A DNA stretch of 13,720 nt from DUZB01 sp964407525 (GTDB taxonomy: Bacteria; Desulfobacterota; DSM-4660; Desulfatiglandales; Desulfatiglandaceae), in contig CAYOWC010000110.1 in assembly GCA_964407525.1 (NCBI GenBank), forward strand, positions 1-13,720, in the 5' to 3' direction. Shown here in pieces: positions 9,501-13,720 of the stretch. The position numbers and the translations under genes are program-made. Every line of letters begins with the position of its first letter. Position 1 is the first letter of the stretch. The notes under the pieces are model-generated. The model worked only from the letters and a program-made list of their open reading frames with translations. It did no database searches and was not told the DNA's origin.

Positions 9501-9629
9501 ATAGCGAAAATATTCAGTATAGGTGTAAGGTGGACCGGAGAGAGCATGGCAGGTTGTCAAGGGTCCCAAGACCCCCGAGAAGAAAACTGAGAAAAGAAGA
9601 ATGAAACAGGATCGTAACAGAGGGATCAT
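3534..9629 (-). CDS. Giant secreted mosaic protein (LRR, FN3-like, FG-GAP/VCBS, beta-helix)
   Basis: This 2031-residue protein starts at an ATG preceded by AAGGAGG (7-base spacing) and has a signal peptide ending near CHA at residue 29. Domains in order: about 30-374, NHL or propeller-like repeats (TPSDLAFG, FERPTGLAFG, LFVVDA); 375-427, the LRR cap ALIALYNSTDGDNW; 428-664, plant-type leucine-rich repeats of 24 residues (LxxLDLSNNQLTGxIPxxLGNL); 690-885, two FN3-like modules (GVCW, YYVRAW, FYGNE); 889-1250, seven FG-GAP/VCBS repeats with DLDGDGDLD-type calcium-binding loops; 1251-1355, a carboxypeptidase-regulatory-like beta-sandwich; 1360-1756, a right-handed beta-helix closing with DMGAHEF; about 1770-1962, a tryptophan-rich module (PGIGFWI, PGWHLIALPW, AGVGFFLKV); then a proline linker at 1971-1975 and a short tail ending GPGVTIREGATVTIRPE. 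There is no LPxTG, PEP-CTERM or transmembrane anchor. A role in adhesion or matrix binding is inferred; no active site was found. Confidence 0.93.
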   Translation of the reverse strand: MIPLLRSCFILLFSVFFSGVLGPLTTCHALSGPPYTYTEYFRYDDDPVINNKVWTPSDLAFGAGGSFGNDLYVVDPGDPDSPTPQNRGWLWRATDLNSDGDCLDAGEGTVLFRGPGNFERPTGLAFGRNVSNNFDNDLFIIDDGPNRAYRITDNDGLPLTISTFTSGTLFTPSRGVFSNDGNHLFVVDAWVYGSSLDGRIFSVDATGNISTFVTAGTNADLYDCTFAEITSDGWVTTQRNSPGDYSPLSTHLIQFRDNNSDGDADDSGESRILLNNDEGLWVYAFAFDSTDRLFVATNGTTGTDRAIVELVDGNSDGDFQDPGERITIVTMTEFAGGIYSMAFNNDGDLFLGTFLPNGSARTGVVYKITGNGIPLTERAALIALYNSTDGDNWTNKDGWKQTPLEEDGFGPIGTEENWYGISITANRVTEIDLSSNNLNGTIPLGLENLEELTSLDLSNNQLTGSIPYQLGNLANVVSLDLSNNQLTGNIPPELGNLGNPAALNFDNIQPANNISPQTGSSEIPGNLTSLSLSHNQLTGNIPPELGNLINLTQLILDNNQLTGDIPTELGNLINLIYLFLNNNQLTGNIPTEFGNLINLLYLDLSNNQLTGHIPPELGNLINLIKLYLHNNQFVGSIPDTLLTLVNLLDGSGLNLDNNHLYTNNPNVKVFVDLKNGSGWEETQTVSPTVTTAEPPPEFITMYTAQSGGEVTSEGAEPVTTRGVCWSTNPDPTTSDSFTTDGSGLGVFTSNLTGLSNDETYYVRAWAINNLGTAYGNEVTFTTGINPEVTTQKASDVGLNSATGHGNVTNLGTPLPTQHGFCWNTYGTPTVGDNTTEMGPVTATGPFTSNITGLSSGTAYFIRAYATNENGTFYGNEEIFATPSSTTFGACFVNSGQQLGAIWPEYPDDYTYSHGVALGDLDKDDDLDAFVVNAHCNPNAVWLNDGSGNFSLGQVLGLPDPDWPGDYAPSRRVALGDLNGNGHLDAFVANNGGYPNTVWFNNESGAFTDSGQRLGSTNSQGLAIGDLDGDGDLDIFVANADNAPNTVWINEEGSGTFSDSGQRLGTVCSKAVALGDLDGDGDLDAFVGNGADVLNAVYINDGTGTFTKLDQPNFTDYTTAQDVALADLDGDDDLDVVIARGWSEPDQVWLNNGSGIFTNSGQSLGGYTCTQGVAVGDVNNDGSPDIFTAKAGGEPNQFFLNDGKGGFYSAGMTGDGYSQGVALGDLNGDGTIDAFVANANGEPNSVLLNNVGGSISGTVYESDGTTPISEVEITVELYVKDPSGEPQWLGSTITDPDGRYSLGCLSPGTYFLKSGGIGFEQEWYADPSSVLDWTQAKAAVLVQGQEKTGVDFQLDTLAPQTFHVDIANGDDSNDGSAAHPWKTLHYAISQINTGRSGRIYTLKVALGTYSIADESDTEMKITQDNVTFIGETGSGPVLDGTGAAYWNKGFGIESSHCTFSNFYITGFSDYGEMGIEFNSGSDNVVRNCTVYGNYEGIDIGSTTANNTIESCEIYQNYQGIVCYSTSVISQNTVHDNTDVGIFVWNASPEIHRNRIFNNLSGIVIIAASEEEYRSSEGSTEEGPSSSASPLIVNNEIYEETAGKVDFGIKINSGGYGAAANPEIYHNTLDRGTYEGILIENYLENSVSPIIKYNIITNFSQYGIENGGGSPVIDYNDVWNNASGNYAGCDGFIGINGISENPLYVNDAVQNYELQNNELQKSPCINAIDLDAGDTVKLDFSGYKRPKGDGFDMGAHEFTGSETDDFVLPTGTGEPEDYRIFTVPFTMTGAELLAQMEDVLGTYDQTKWRAFAYINGTYIEFNDPTFLTLSITPGIGFWIITTLTNTIPFEGHIAPDGVDYKMALEPGWHLIALPWKDTDISLGNIKVTDGINTYSITSSSNNLTQRCVWSYTGTGPDSGYEKLDLSTDTLKAGVGFFLKVVSGAQVTVIFPPKNEILTGATDVRGSTGDEEEPPPPPGGKPQDGSECPPSVDNRLENIEFLPGDICDYRFQGTFTIGPGVTIREGATVTIRPE
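5880..6965 (-). repeat. Seven FG-GAP/VCBS repeats within the giant protein
   Basis: Residues 889-1250 comprise seven units of about 45-60 residues. Each has the order GQ.LG, GVALGDLDGDGDLDAFVAN, PN.VWLNDGSG.F. The Asp-rich loops (DLDKDDDLD, DLNGNGHLD, DLDGDGDLD and similar) are typical calcium-binding turns of integrin-like propellers, and seven units would close one seven-bladed propeller. DNA copies are partly conserved, for example the identical CCTAATCTCTGGCCGCTGTC in two adjacent units. Confidence 0.85.
7638..8348 (-). repeat. Leucine-rich repeat array with exact 72-base periodicity
   Basis: The block GTGAGTTG recurs at 7801, 7873, 7945, 8017, 8170 and 8242. Spacings are 72, 72, 72, 153 and 72 bases. 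The 72-base unit equals one 24-residue plant-type LRR. The 153-base step contains one extra, strongly diverged 27-residue unit (81 bases; ...NFDNIQPANNISPQTG...). Eight clear repeats, one diverged unit and a C-terminal cap are visible at residues 428-664. Confidence 0.85.
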
Positions 9630-9666
9630 AATGGGCCTCCTTCCGAGTGGAAGAAATTTATATTAC

Positions 9667-9766
9667 NNNNNNNNNNNNNNNNNNNNNNNNNNNNNNNNNN
9701 NNNNNNNNNNNNNNNNNNNNNNNNNNNNNNNNNNNNNNNNNNNNNNNNNNNNNNNNNNNNNNNNNN
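9667..9766. other. Scaffold gap (100 N)
   Basis: Exactly 100 N residues, the usual placeholder for a gap of unknown length. It begins 38 bases upstream of the minus-strand 2031-residue gene, so that gene's promoter is missing. Adjacency of the two halves rests on scaffolding only. Confidence 0.98.
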
Positions 9767-10017
9767 ATAGATTCCAAAAAAAATTGTAAAGCAAAATGAT
9801 AACTATGTAGCATGTGATTAAAAAAAATACCAATAAATAATTTTCTACCCTGCAATTTTCATTACGGTTTTTATTCCTTGTGCGAAACTGGCCTTTTTAC
9901 TGGACCAGTTCTCAATAATTATGTTCTATTTTAGGTTTTCAGGGTGCTGATTCTATTGACCATGAACCATAAATTTGCGAAAGTACCATTTTTTCTACCA
10001 AAAAAAAGAGGTTAAGG
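9767..10017. other. AT-rich leader of the HD-domain gene
   Basis: About 250 bases with no gene. A short inverted repeat, ACTGGaCCAGT (9899-9909), could be an operator but is too short to trust. No convincing -35/-10 or -24/-12 promoter was found. The ribosome-binding site AGAGG lies just before 10018. Confidence 0.4.
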
Positions 10018-10842
10018 ATGAATTTACAGACTTTCCTGCCGGAACTCAGAAACCGGTTTGAACAATATGTCAAACAATTTGCTTCCCCGGACCCGGATAT
10101 TCAGGCTGCCATGGATTTGAAAGAGGTCCATACCCGGCGGGTCTGCAAGGCAATTCTGGATATTGGTGAACACGAGGGGCTTTTCGGGGAAGACCTTCTT
10201 ATGGCTGAAGCTGCGGCTATACTTCACGATATAGGCCGTTTTGAGCAATTCAGGCGATACAAAACTTTTTCCGATGGGCGAAGTGAAAACCATGCTCTTT
10301 TGGGTGTCAAAGTCATTCAGGAAAACGCATTTCTAAAGGGTATTGATTCACAAACCGCCCGAACCATTATTCGTGCGGTGGAATGTCATAATCGTGCGGT
10401 CCTTCCGGACCGTGAGAACGGTCGCGGCCTGTTTTTCATGAAGCTACTGAGAGATGCGGACAAGGTGGACATCTGGCGGGTGGTAACTGAATACTACCGT
10501 GATGCCCATCATGAGCGAAACCCGACCATTGAACTGAATCTTCCGGACACATCCGGTATTTCCGATGCGGTCTGCAGATCCCTTATGAAGGGGAAAATCG
10601 TCAAAATGACGGACCTTCAAACATTAAACGATTTTAAGTTACTTCAGATCGGGTGGATTTACGATGTGAATTTTCGCCGAACCTTCGAGATCGTGCGTGA
10701 GAAAAGATATCTCGAACAAATTCGAGCGGCCCTCCCCCCTGATTCCCTTCGCATAAAGGCGATTTATGAAAGAGCACTGGTTTATCTGAACCTGAAAGCA
10801 AACGAAATTTGTCAAGATGTGGCAAAAGGAATATTATCATGA
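10018..10842 (+). CDS. HD-domain metal-dependent phosphohydrolase
   Basis: This is a 274-residue soluble protein with a complete HD-superfamily metal site: H38, the H70-D71 pair in LHDIGRF, H92 (SENHALLG), H124 (ECHNR) and D148 (RDADKVD). HD proteins hydrolyse phosphate esters, often nucleotides or second messengers. The HDIG-like motif alone does not give the substrate, and there is no GYP signature of cyclic-di-GMP phosphodiesterases. The ATG at 10018 is preceded by an AGAGG-type site. Its TGA overlaps the ATG of the following DUF89 gene (ATGA), so the two are translationally coupled and probably act together, perhaps in cleaning up phosphorylated metabolites. That last point is inference. 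No signal peptide or membrane segment is present. Confidence 0.9.
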   Translation: MNLQTFLPELRNRFEQYVKQFASPDPDIQAAMDLKEVHTRRVCKAILDIGEHEGLFGEDLLMAEAAAILHDIGRFEQFRRYKTFSDGRSENHALLGVKVIQENAFLKGIDSQTARTIIRAVECHNRAVLPDRENGRGLFFMKLLRDADKVDIWRVVTEYYRDAHHERNPTIELNLPDTSGISDAVCRSLMKGKIVKMTDLQTLNDFKLLQIGWIYDVNFRRTFEIVREKRYLEQIRAALPPDSLRIKAIYERALVYLNLKANEICQDVAKGILS

Positions 10843-11690
10843 AAACCTATCTTGATTGTCTTCCCTGTTTCCTGCACCAGGCCCTTCGAGCTGCTCGAAT
10901 GGCCACAGATGATGAGAAAAAGATCAAATTGGTCCTCGACGAAGTGGGCATGATGCTGCCTACGATTTCCCTTGAAAGCACCCCTCCTGAAAGCGGCCGG
11001 AGGATTTATCAGAAAGTGCATGAAATAACAGGAAACTTCGATCCCTATAAAGAGGTAAAAAAAAGAAGCACGGAAGAGGCGCTTTCCTTGTACCCGTATA
11101 TGAAAAGCCTCGTAGAAAAATCCGACGATAGATTACTGACGGCCATTCGAATGGCTATAGCCGGAAACGTCATCGATTTTGGCCCGAACAAGGCATTTGA
11201 TATGAAAGAAGAAATTGAAGCGACCCTGTCCAAGGATTTTGCCATATGCCATTATGATCGATTTAAGGACTCTCTGAATCGGTCCGATAAAGTCCTTTAT
11301 ATCGGCGATAATGCGGGAGAGTGCGTCTTTGATAGAATCCTGATTGAGACACTGGATAAGCCGGTAACGTATGCGGTGAGGGGGAAACCCGTTATTAACG
11401 ATGCCACCATGGAGGATGCGCGCCAGGCCGGGATGGTTGGGGTTGCTGAGCTTATTTCTTCGGGAACCGATGCTCCTGGCACCCTTCTAAACACCTGCAA
11501 CGAGGAATTTATACGCCGCTACGACGACGCAGAGTTGATTATCAGCAAGGGCCAAGGCAATTTTGAAGCCCTCTCCACCCAGAAAAAGACCATTTTTTTT
11601 CTACTGAAGGCCAAATGCCCCATTATTGCGAAACACCTGGGCTTGAACGTCGGAAATATCGTGCTGAAAGAGGCTGAGATGTCCGCATAA
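10839..11690 (+). CDS. DUF89 family metal-dependent phosphatase (damage-control type)
   Basis: The product has 283 residues. The start at 10839 (MKTYLDCLPC) is chosen over an in-frame TTG at 10809 because it matches the conserved DUF89 N-terminus, overlaps the previous stop as ATGA and follows AAAGGA. Family marks: the CLPC pair (C7, C10), AGNVIDF (108-114), GDNAGE (156-161, with probable metal-binding D157 and N158), RGKPVINDAT (181-190) and SKGQGNFE (236-243). The length fits the compact prokaryotic, AF1104-like subgroup. DUF89 proteins are Mn/Ni/Co-dependent phosphatases proposed to remove harmful phosphometabolites; the actual substrate here is unknown. The protein is cytoplasmic. Pairing with an HD phosphohydrolase suggests a two-enzyme housekeeping unit. 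Confidence 0.9.
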   Translation: MKTYLDCLPCFLHQALRAARMATDDEKKIKLVLDEVGMMLPTISLESTPPESGRRIYQKVHEITGNFDPYKEVKKRSTEEALSLYPYMKSLVEKSDDRLLTAIRMAIAGNVIDFGPNKAFDMKEEIEATLSKDFAICHYDRFKDSLNRSDKVLYIGDNAGECVFDRILIETLDKPVTYAVRGKPVINDATMEDARQAGMVGVAELISSGTDAPGTLLNTCNEEFIRRYDDAELIISKGQGNFEALSTQKKTIFFLLKAKCPIIAKHLGLNVGNIVLKEAEMSA

Positions 11691-11695
11691 AATAA

Positions 11696-11723
11696 GCGAT
11701 TAGCTATTAGCCGTTAGCTATTA
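11696..11723 (+). repeat. Heptamer tandem repeat GCNNTTA, left copy
   Basis: Four head-to-tail 7-base units are visible: GCGATTA, GCTATTA, GCCGTTA, GCTATTA. They begin six bases after the DUF89 stop codon. The last two units recur in the same order and orientation at 13693-13706. No coding function. Confidence 0.8.
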
Positions 11724-11778
11724 GCCGCACAATAATTTGCTGTTTTCAATCCAAGAGATGAATAGGAATCTTGAGAAC

Positions 11779-11949
11779 AGACCTCGTCAAATAGTTAAGT
11801 GGTCGAGTTGTTGAGTTGGAAAATAAGCACGTGAAATCAACACATTGCCTATTCAAATCCATCGGGTGTCCAATTTTGAGGTGAAAGGGATAACTTCAAA
11901 TAATAATAACCACTTAACTACTAATCTACTCGACCACTTAACGAGGTCT
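11779..11949 (+). repeat. Long inverted repeat enclosing the transporter's ribosome-binding site
   Basis: The left arm consists of AGACCTCG (11779-11786) and TTAAGTGGTCGAGT (11795-11808). These pair with CGAGGTCT (11942-11949) and ACTCGACCACTTAA (11928-11941), giving 22 bp interrupted by 8 unpaired bases on the left side. The arms enclose about 119 bases without a gene. The right arm contains GAGG, the ribosome-binding site of the gene starting at 11955. It may be a small non-autonomous element or an RNA structure that hides the site. No transposase or clear target duplication was seen. Confidence 0.65.
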
Positions 11950-11954
11950 TGATA

Positions 11955-13190
11955 ATGATCGGAAAAGAGAAAATAGGACTCTACTCCATCGGGGTTAATG
12001 TGCTGTTGGTTGCTATAAAGGGGGTGCTTGCTTATCTTTCCGGGTCGGTAGCGCTGTTGGCGGACGCCATTCACTCTGCAACCGATGTGATTTCTTCCAT
12101 AACGGTCCTGGCCGGCATCAAGATCAGCAAACGGAAATCCAAGAACTTTCCTTACGGGCTCTATAAAGTGGAGAATTTTGTTTCTCTGCTCACGTCCCTT
12201 TTCATTTTCCTGGCAGGGTACGAGATAGTCAAAACGGTGTTTTTCGAACCCTTCACCCTCAATCGGGAATATCTTCCCTATGCCATGGGGGGCCTGGTGG
12301 CGGCTATGGGCATTACATTTTTTTTCTCCCGGTACGAATTGCGCCAGGGGAAAGCGATTGGCTCGCCCAGCTTGATCGCCGATGCCAAACACATTCGTAC
12401 GGATATGATGTCGTCGTGCGTGATTTTAGTGGGCCTTGTGGGAGGTTTGTTTGGTCTGGAACTGGACCGAATCGCGGCCATTGTGGTGGTTTTGCTTGTT
12501 TTCAAAGCCGGCGCCGGTATTTTTGCAGATGCCTTTCGCGTACTGCTGGATGCCTCCCTTGATTTTAAAACCCTGGATCAGGTCAAAACCATTATCCTGA
12601 AGGATCCCGGTGTGGTTTCCATCAACGGGTTGTGGGGAAGGAATTCAGGCCAGTACAAGTTCATTGAGGCCGATATCATCATCAAGGCCGGAAATCTTGA
12701 AAAAGCCCATCTTGTGAGCGGGAGGATTGAGAAACATATCAGAACTGCTGTTGCCCATGTGGATCATATCCTGATTCATTACGCACCGCAAAAGCGGGAA
12801 ACCGTTACTGTGGCCATTCCCTTGAAGAGTGATCGACAGGGTATCTCTGAACATTTTGGTACTGCGCCCTGCTTCTATGTGGCCACGGTCCGGGAGCGCG
12901 ACGGAGTTCTGCTCTCGGAGGCCTATGAAACCAATCCTTTTGCCGGTGAGGAGAAGGGAAAAGGGATCAAGGTCAGCGAGTGGCTCCTTGAAAAAGGCGT
13001 GGACACTGTCTATAGTCCAAAAGGGTTTGAAGGGAAGGGGCCCGGTTATGTTTTTTCTGATGCGGGTGTGGATGTAATGTTAACTGAAAACAAAAACCTG
13101 GAGATGATTCAGCATGATATTCAGGAAAAAACCGATGCTGAAACGCCTCCTGAAAATTTCGTATTGAAAGGAGAAAAGAGAGATGATTGA
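11955..13190 (+). CDS. Cation diffusion facilitator with C-terminal NifX/NafY-like domain
   Basis: The product has 411 residues. The ATG at 11955 has GAGG with 8-base spacing; the in-frame TTG at 11949 would be too close to that site. Residues about 7-200 form the CDF membrane domain with several hydrophobic helices. Metal-site residues are H40 and D44 in ADAIHSATD (helix 2) and H146 and D150 in ADAKHIRTD (helix 5), plus the family motif YGLYKVE (67-73). Residues about 203-280 are the usual cytoplasmic CDF ferredoxin-like domain (LDQVKTII...HVDHILIH). Residues about 284-385 (VTVAIP, GISEHFGTAPCFYVA, DAGVDVMLTENKN) match the dinitrogenase iron-molybdenum-cofactor-binding fold of NifX, NafY and the NifB C-terminus. 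It probably exports Fe, Zn, Mn or a related divalent ion by proton antiport, with the extra domain as a metal-cluster or redox sensor; the latter is inference. Its last 8 bases overlap the next gene. Confidence 0.9.
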   Translation: MIGKEKIGLYSIGVNVLLVAIKGVLAYLSGSVALLADAIHSATDVISSITVLAGIKISKRKSKNFPYGLYKVENFVSLLTSLFIFLAGYEIVKTVFFEPFTLNREYLPYAMGGLVAAMGITFFFSRYELRQGKAIGSPSLIADAKHIRTDMMSSCVILVGLVGGLFGLELDRIAAIVVVLLVFKAGAGIFADAFRVLLDASLDFKTLDQVKTIILKDPGVVSINGLWGRNSGQYKFIEADIIIKAGNLEKAHLVSGRIEKHIRTAVAHVDHILIHYAPQKRETVTVAIPLKSDRQGISEHFGTAPCFYVATVRERDGVLLSEAYETNPFAGEEKGKGIKVSEWLLEKGVDTVYSPKGFEGKGPGYVFSDAGVDVMLTENKNLEMIQHDIQEKTDAETPPENFVLKGEKRDD

Positions 13191-13434
13191 AGTAGTGGTA
13201 TTTCATAGTGGTAATCCCGGCTGAAGGAGCTGTCAAGCGGCCATAGGTGTGGCTGAAAAAATCAAGGAAACAATGGGTGAGACTGTCAACCTGGGCATCT
13301 TTACCAATGATTCCATGGAGGCGATGAAATATAAACTCAGGAGTGCTACCAGCGTTTTCGTAAACGGAGAGCAGCTTCCCTTGGAGACAGCCCTTTCCGT
13401 GGAGAAAATGGAAGAACACTTGAAAGGGCTCTAG
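13183..13434 (+). CDS. Small thioredoxin-like selenoprotein (in-frame TGA = Sec, UxxC motif)
   Basis: An ATG at 13183 with AAAGGAG nine bases upstream overlaps the end of the transporter gene. It reads MIEVVVFHSGNPG, then TGA (13222-13224), then RSCQAAIGVAEK... to TAG at 13434, giving 83 residues if TGA is selenocysteine. U14 and C17 form a U-R-S-C redox motif right after the first beta strand, the position of CxxC in thioredoxin and glutaredoxin folds. The remainder fits the small fold: helix 18-31, strand VNLGIF, helix 43-53, strand SVFVNGE, and a final helix to residue 83. The cis-proline usual before the VNG strand is replaced by A-T-S. A SECIS-like stem-loop lies at 13238-13255. It probably performs thiol-disulfide or metal-thiolate redox chemistry linked to the transporter (inference). 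The alternative is a nonsense-mutated CxxC gene, less likely given the intact frame and signals. An internal GTG at 13249 would give a protein without strand 1 or the active site. Confidence 0.78.
13238..13255 (+). promoter_or_regulatory. Candidate bacterial SECIS element
   Basis: CGGCCA (13238-13243) pairs with TGGCTG (13250-13255), 6 bp with one G-U pair, around the 6-base loop UAGGUG. The loop contains GGU, as preferred by SelB-binding hairpins, and starts 19 bases after the TGA, within the usual 16-37 range. The stem is short and no lower extension is evident, so confidence is moderate. Confidence 0.55.
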
Positions 13435-13452
13435 TCCAGACCTCCATTTTTC

Positions 13453-13524
13453 GACAGGATCAACAGGATTAACCGGATAAAAGAAAAAGGACGTAAGTAT
13501 CCTAAAAATCCTGTAAATCCTGTC
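13453..13524 (+). terminator. Long imperfect inverted repeat, possible terminator, after the selenoprotein gene
   Basis: The arm GACAGGATCAACAGGATT (13453-13470) pairs with AATCCTGTAAATCCTGTC (13507-13524) at 16 of 18 positions, with a 36-base loop. It lies 18 bases past the stop at 13434. The arm sequence is of the dispersed TTGACAGGATTTACAGGAT type found in many bacterial intergenic regions. It lacks a proper U-run, so a terminator function is uncertain. Confidence 0.5.
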
Positions 13525-13628
13525 AAAATTACTGGGAAAAAATCGTTCACCATACGGAAATTGGACATTCATTGACTTTTAGCCAATTATAATTTCAGAT
13601 ACTTTATGTTGATACTGGGCGTATTACA

Positions 13629-13642
13629 GAACACTGAACACT
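13629..13642 (+). repeat. Two tandem GAACACT heptamers
   Basis: GAACACT occurs twice head to tail in the gene-free end of the window (13435-13720). It is a second family of 7-base units, 36 bases before the GCNNTTA array. Apart from these and the inverted repeat at 13453-13524, I see nothing else in this stretch. Confidence 0.5.
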
Positions 13643-13678
13643 GGAAAATGTCCATTTTTCATGTGTCACCTAAAAGCT

Positions 13679-13706
13679 GCAATTAGCGCTTAGCCGTTAG
13701 CTATTA
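13679..13706 (+). repeat. Heptamer tandem repeat GCNNTTA, right copy
   Basis: Four units are visible: GCAATTA, GCGCTTA, GCCGTTA, GCTATTA. The array has the same orientation and shares its last two units with the array at 11696-11723. Together they bracket the transporter and selenoprotein genes. Confidence 0.8.
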
Positions 13707-13720
13707 GGAATACAATTTCA

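Noticed and set aside
9601..9855. Open frames crossing the N-run on both strands
   Set aside because: They are artefacts of unknown bases in the scaffold gap.
11949..11954. TTG at 11949 as transporter start
   Set aside because: It lies only about two bases from GAGG; the ATG at 11955 has normal spacing.
11853..12392. Minus-strand 179-codon frame over the transporter start
   Set aside because: Antisense to the CDF membrane domain, with no family resemblance.
13249..13434. A 61-residue gene starting at GTG 13249
   Set aside because: It lacks a ribosome-binding site and removes the first strand and redox motif of the fold. The upstream ATG at 13183 with in-frame TGA explains the region better.
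13183..13434. Reading the TGA as a nonsense mutation in a pseudogene
   Set aside because: The frame is otherwise intact, the TGA falls exactly at the catalytic position, a partner Cys is kept, and a SECIS-like loop follows. Not fully excluded.
12973..13572. Minus-strand 199-codon frame over the transporter end and selenoprotein gene
   Set aside because: Antisense to two supported genes and running through the inverted repeat; low-complexity, no domain.

Overview
The window looks like chromosomal DNA of an anaerobic deltaproteobacterium (Desulfobacterota, Desulfobacterales-like). This is inferred from the gene content: huge mosaic secreted proteins, a DUF89 phosphatase, a metal transporter fused to a nitrogenase-cofactor-type domain, a probable selenoprotein, and abundant short dispersed repeats. 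No marker gene fixes the taxonomy. A run of exactly 100 N (9667-9766) is a scaffold gap of unknown true size, so the left and right halves are neighbours only by scaffolding.

Left half (1-9629, all on the minus strand): three secreted or surface proteins, each with a signal peptide and a good Shine-Dalgarno. In order of transcription they are a 2031-residue mosaic (propeller-like N-terminus, plant-type leucine-rich repeats, two FN3-like modules, seven FG-GAP/VCBS repeats, a carboxypeptidase-regulatory-like domain, a right-handed beta-helix, and a C-terminal module); a 285-residue secreted protein with phage tail-fibre-like GIGT motifs; and a second mosaic protein running off the left edge. 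The second mosaic reuses the FN3-like pair and the beta-helix entry sequence of the first, so the two large proteins are products of domain shuffling. A strong hairpin with a U-run (3182-3218) separates the first gene from the other two.

Right half (10018-13434, all on the plus strand): two two-gene units. The first is an HD-domain phosphohydrolase translationally coupled (ATGA overlap) to a DUF89 metal-dependent phosphatase. The second is a cation diffusion facilitator carrying a C-terminal NifX/NafY-like domain, overlapped by 8 bases by a small thioredoxin-fold gene with an in-frame TGA at codon 14. The TGA sits exactly where the first cysteine of a CxxC motif is expected (U-R-S-C). It is followed by a stem-loop with bacterial SECIS geometry, so I read the gene as an 83-residue selenoprotein. 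A conventional gene caller would miss it or start it 66 bases late.

The transporter/selenoprotein unit lies between two arrays of the 7-base repeat GCNNTTA (11696-11723 and 13679-13706). It is preceded by a long inverted repeat whose right arm contains the transporter's ribosome-binding site, and followed by a long imperfect inverted repeat that may end transcription. This unit, a metal transporter with a cofactor-binding-like domain plus a Sec-based redox protein, is the most interesting part of the window.
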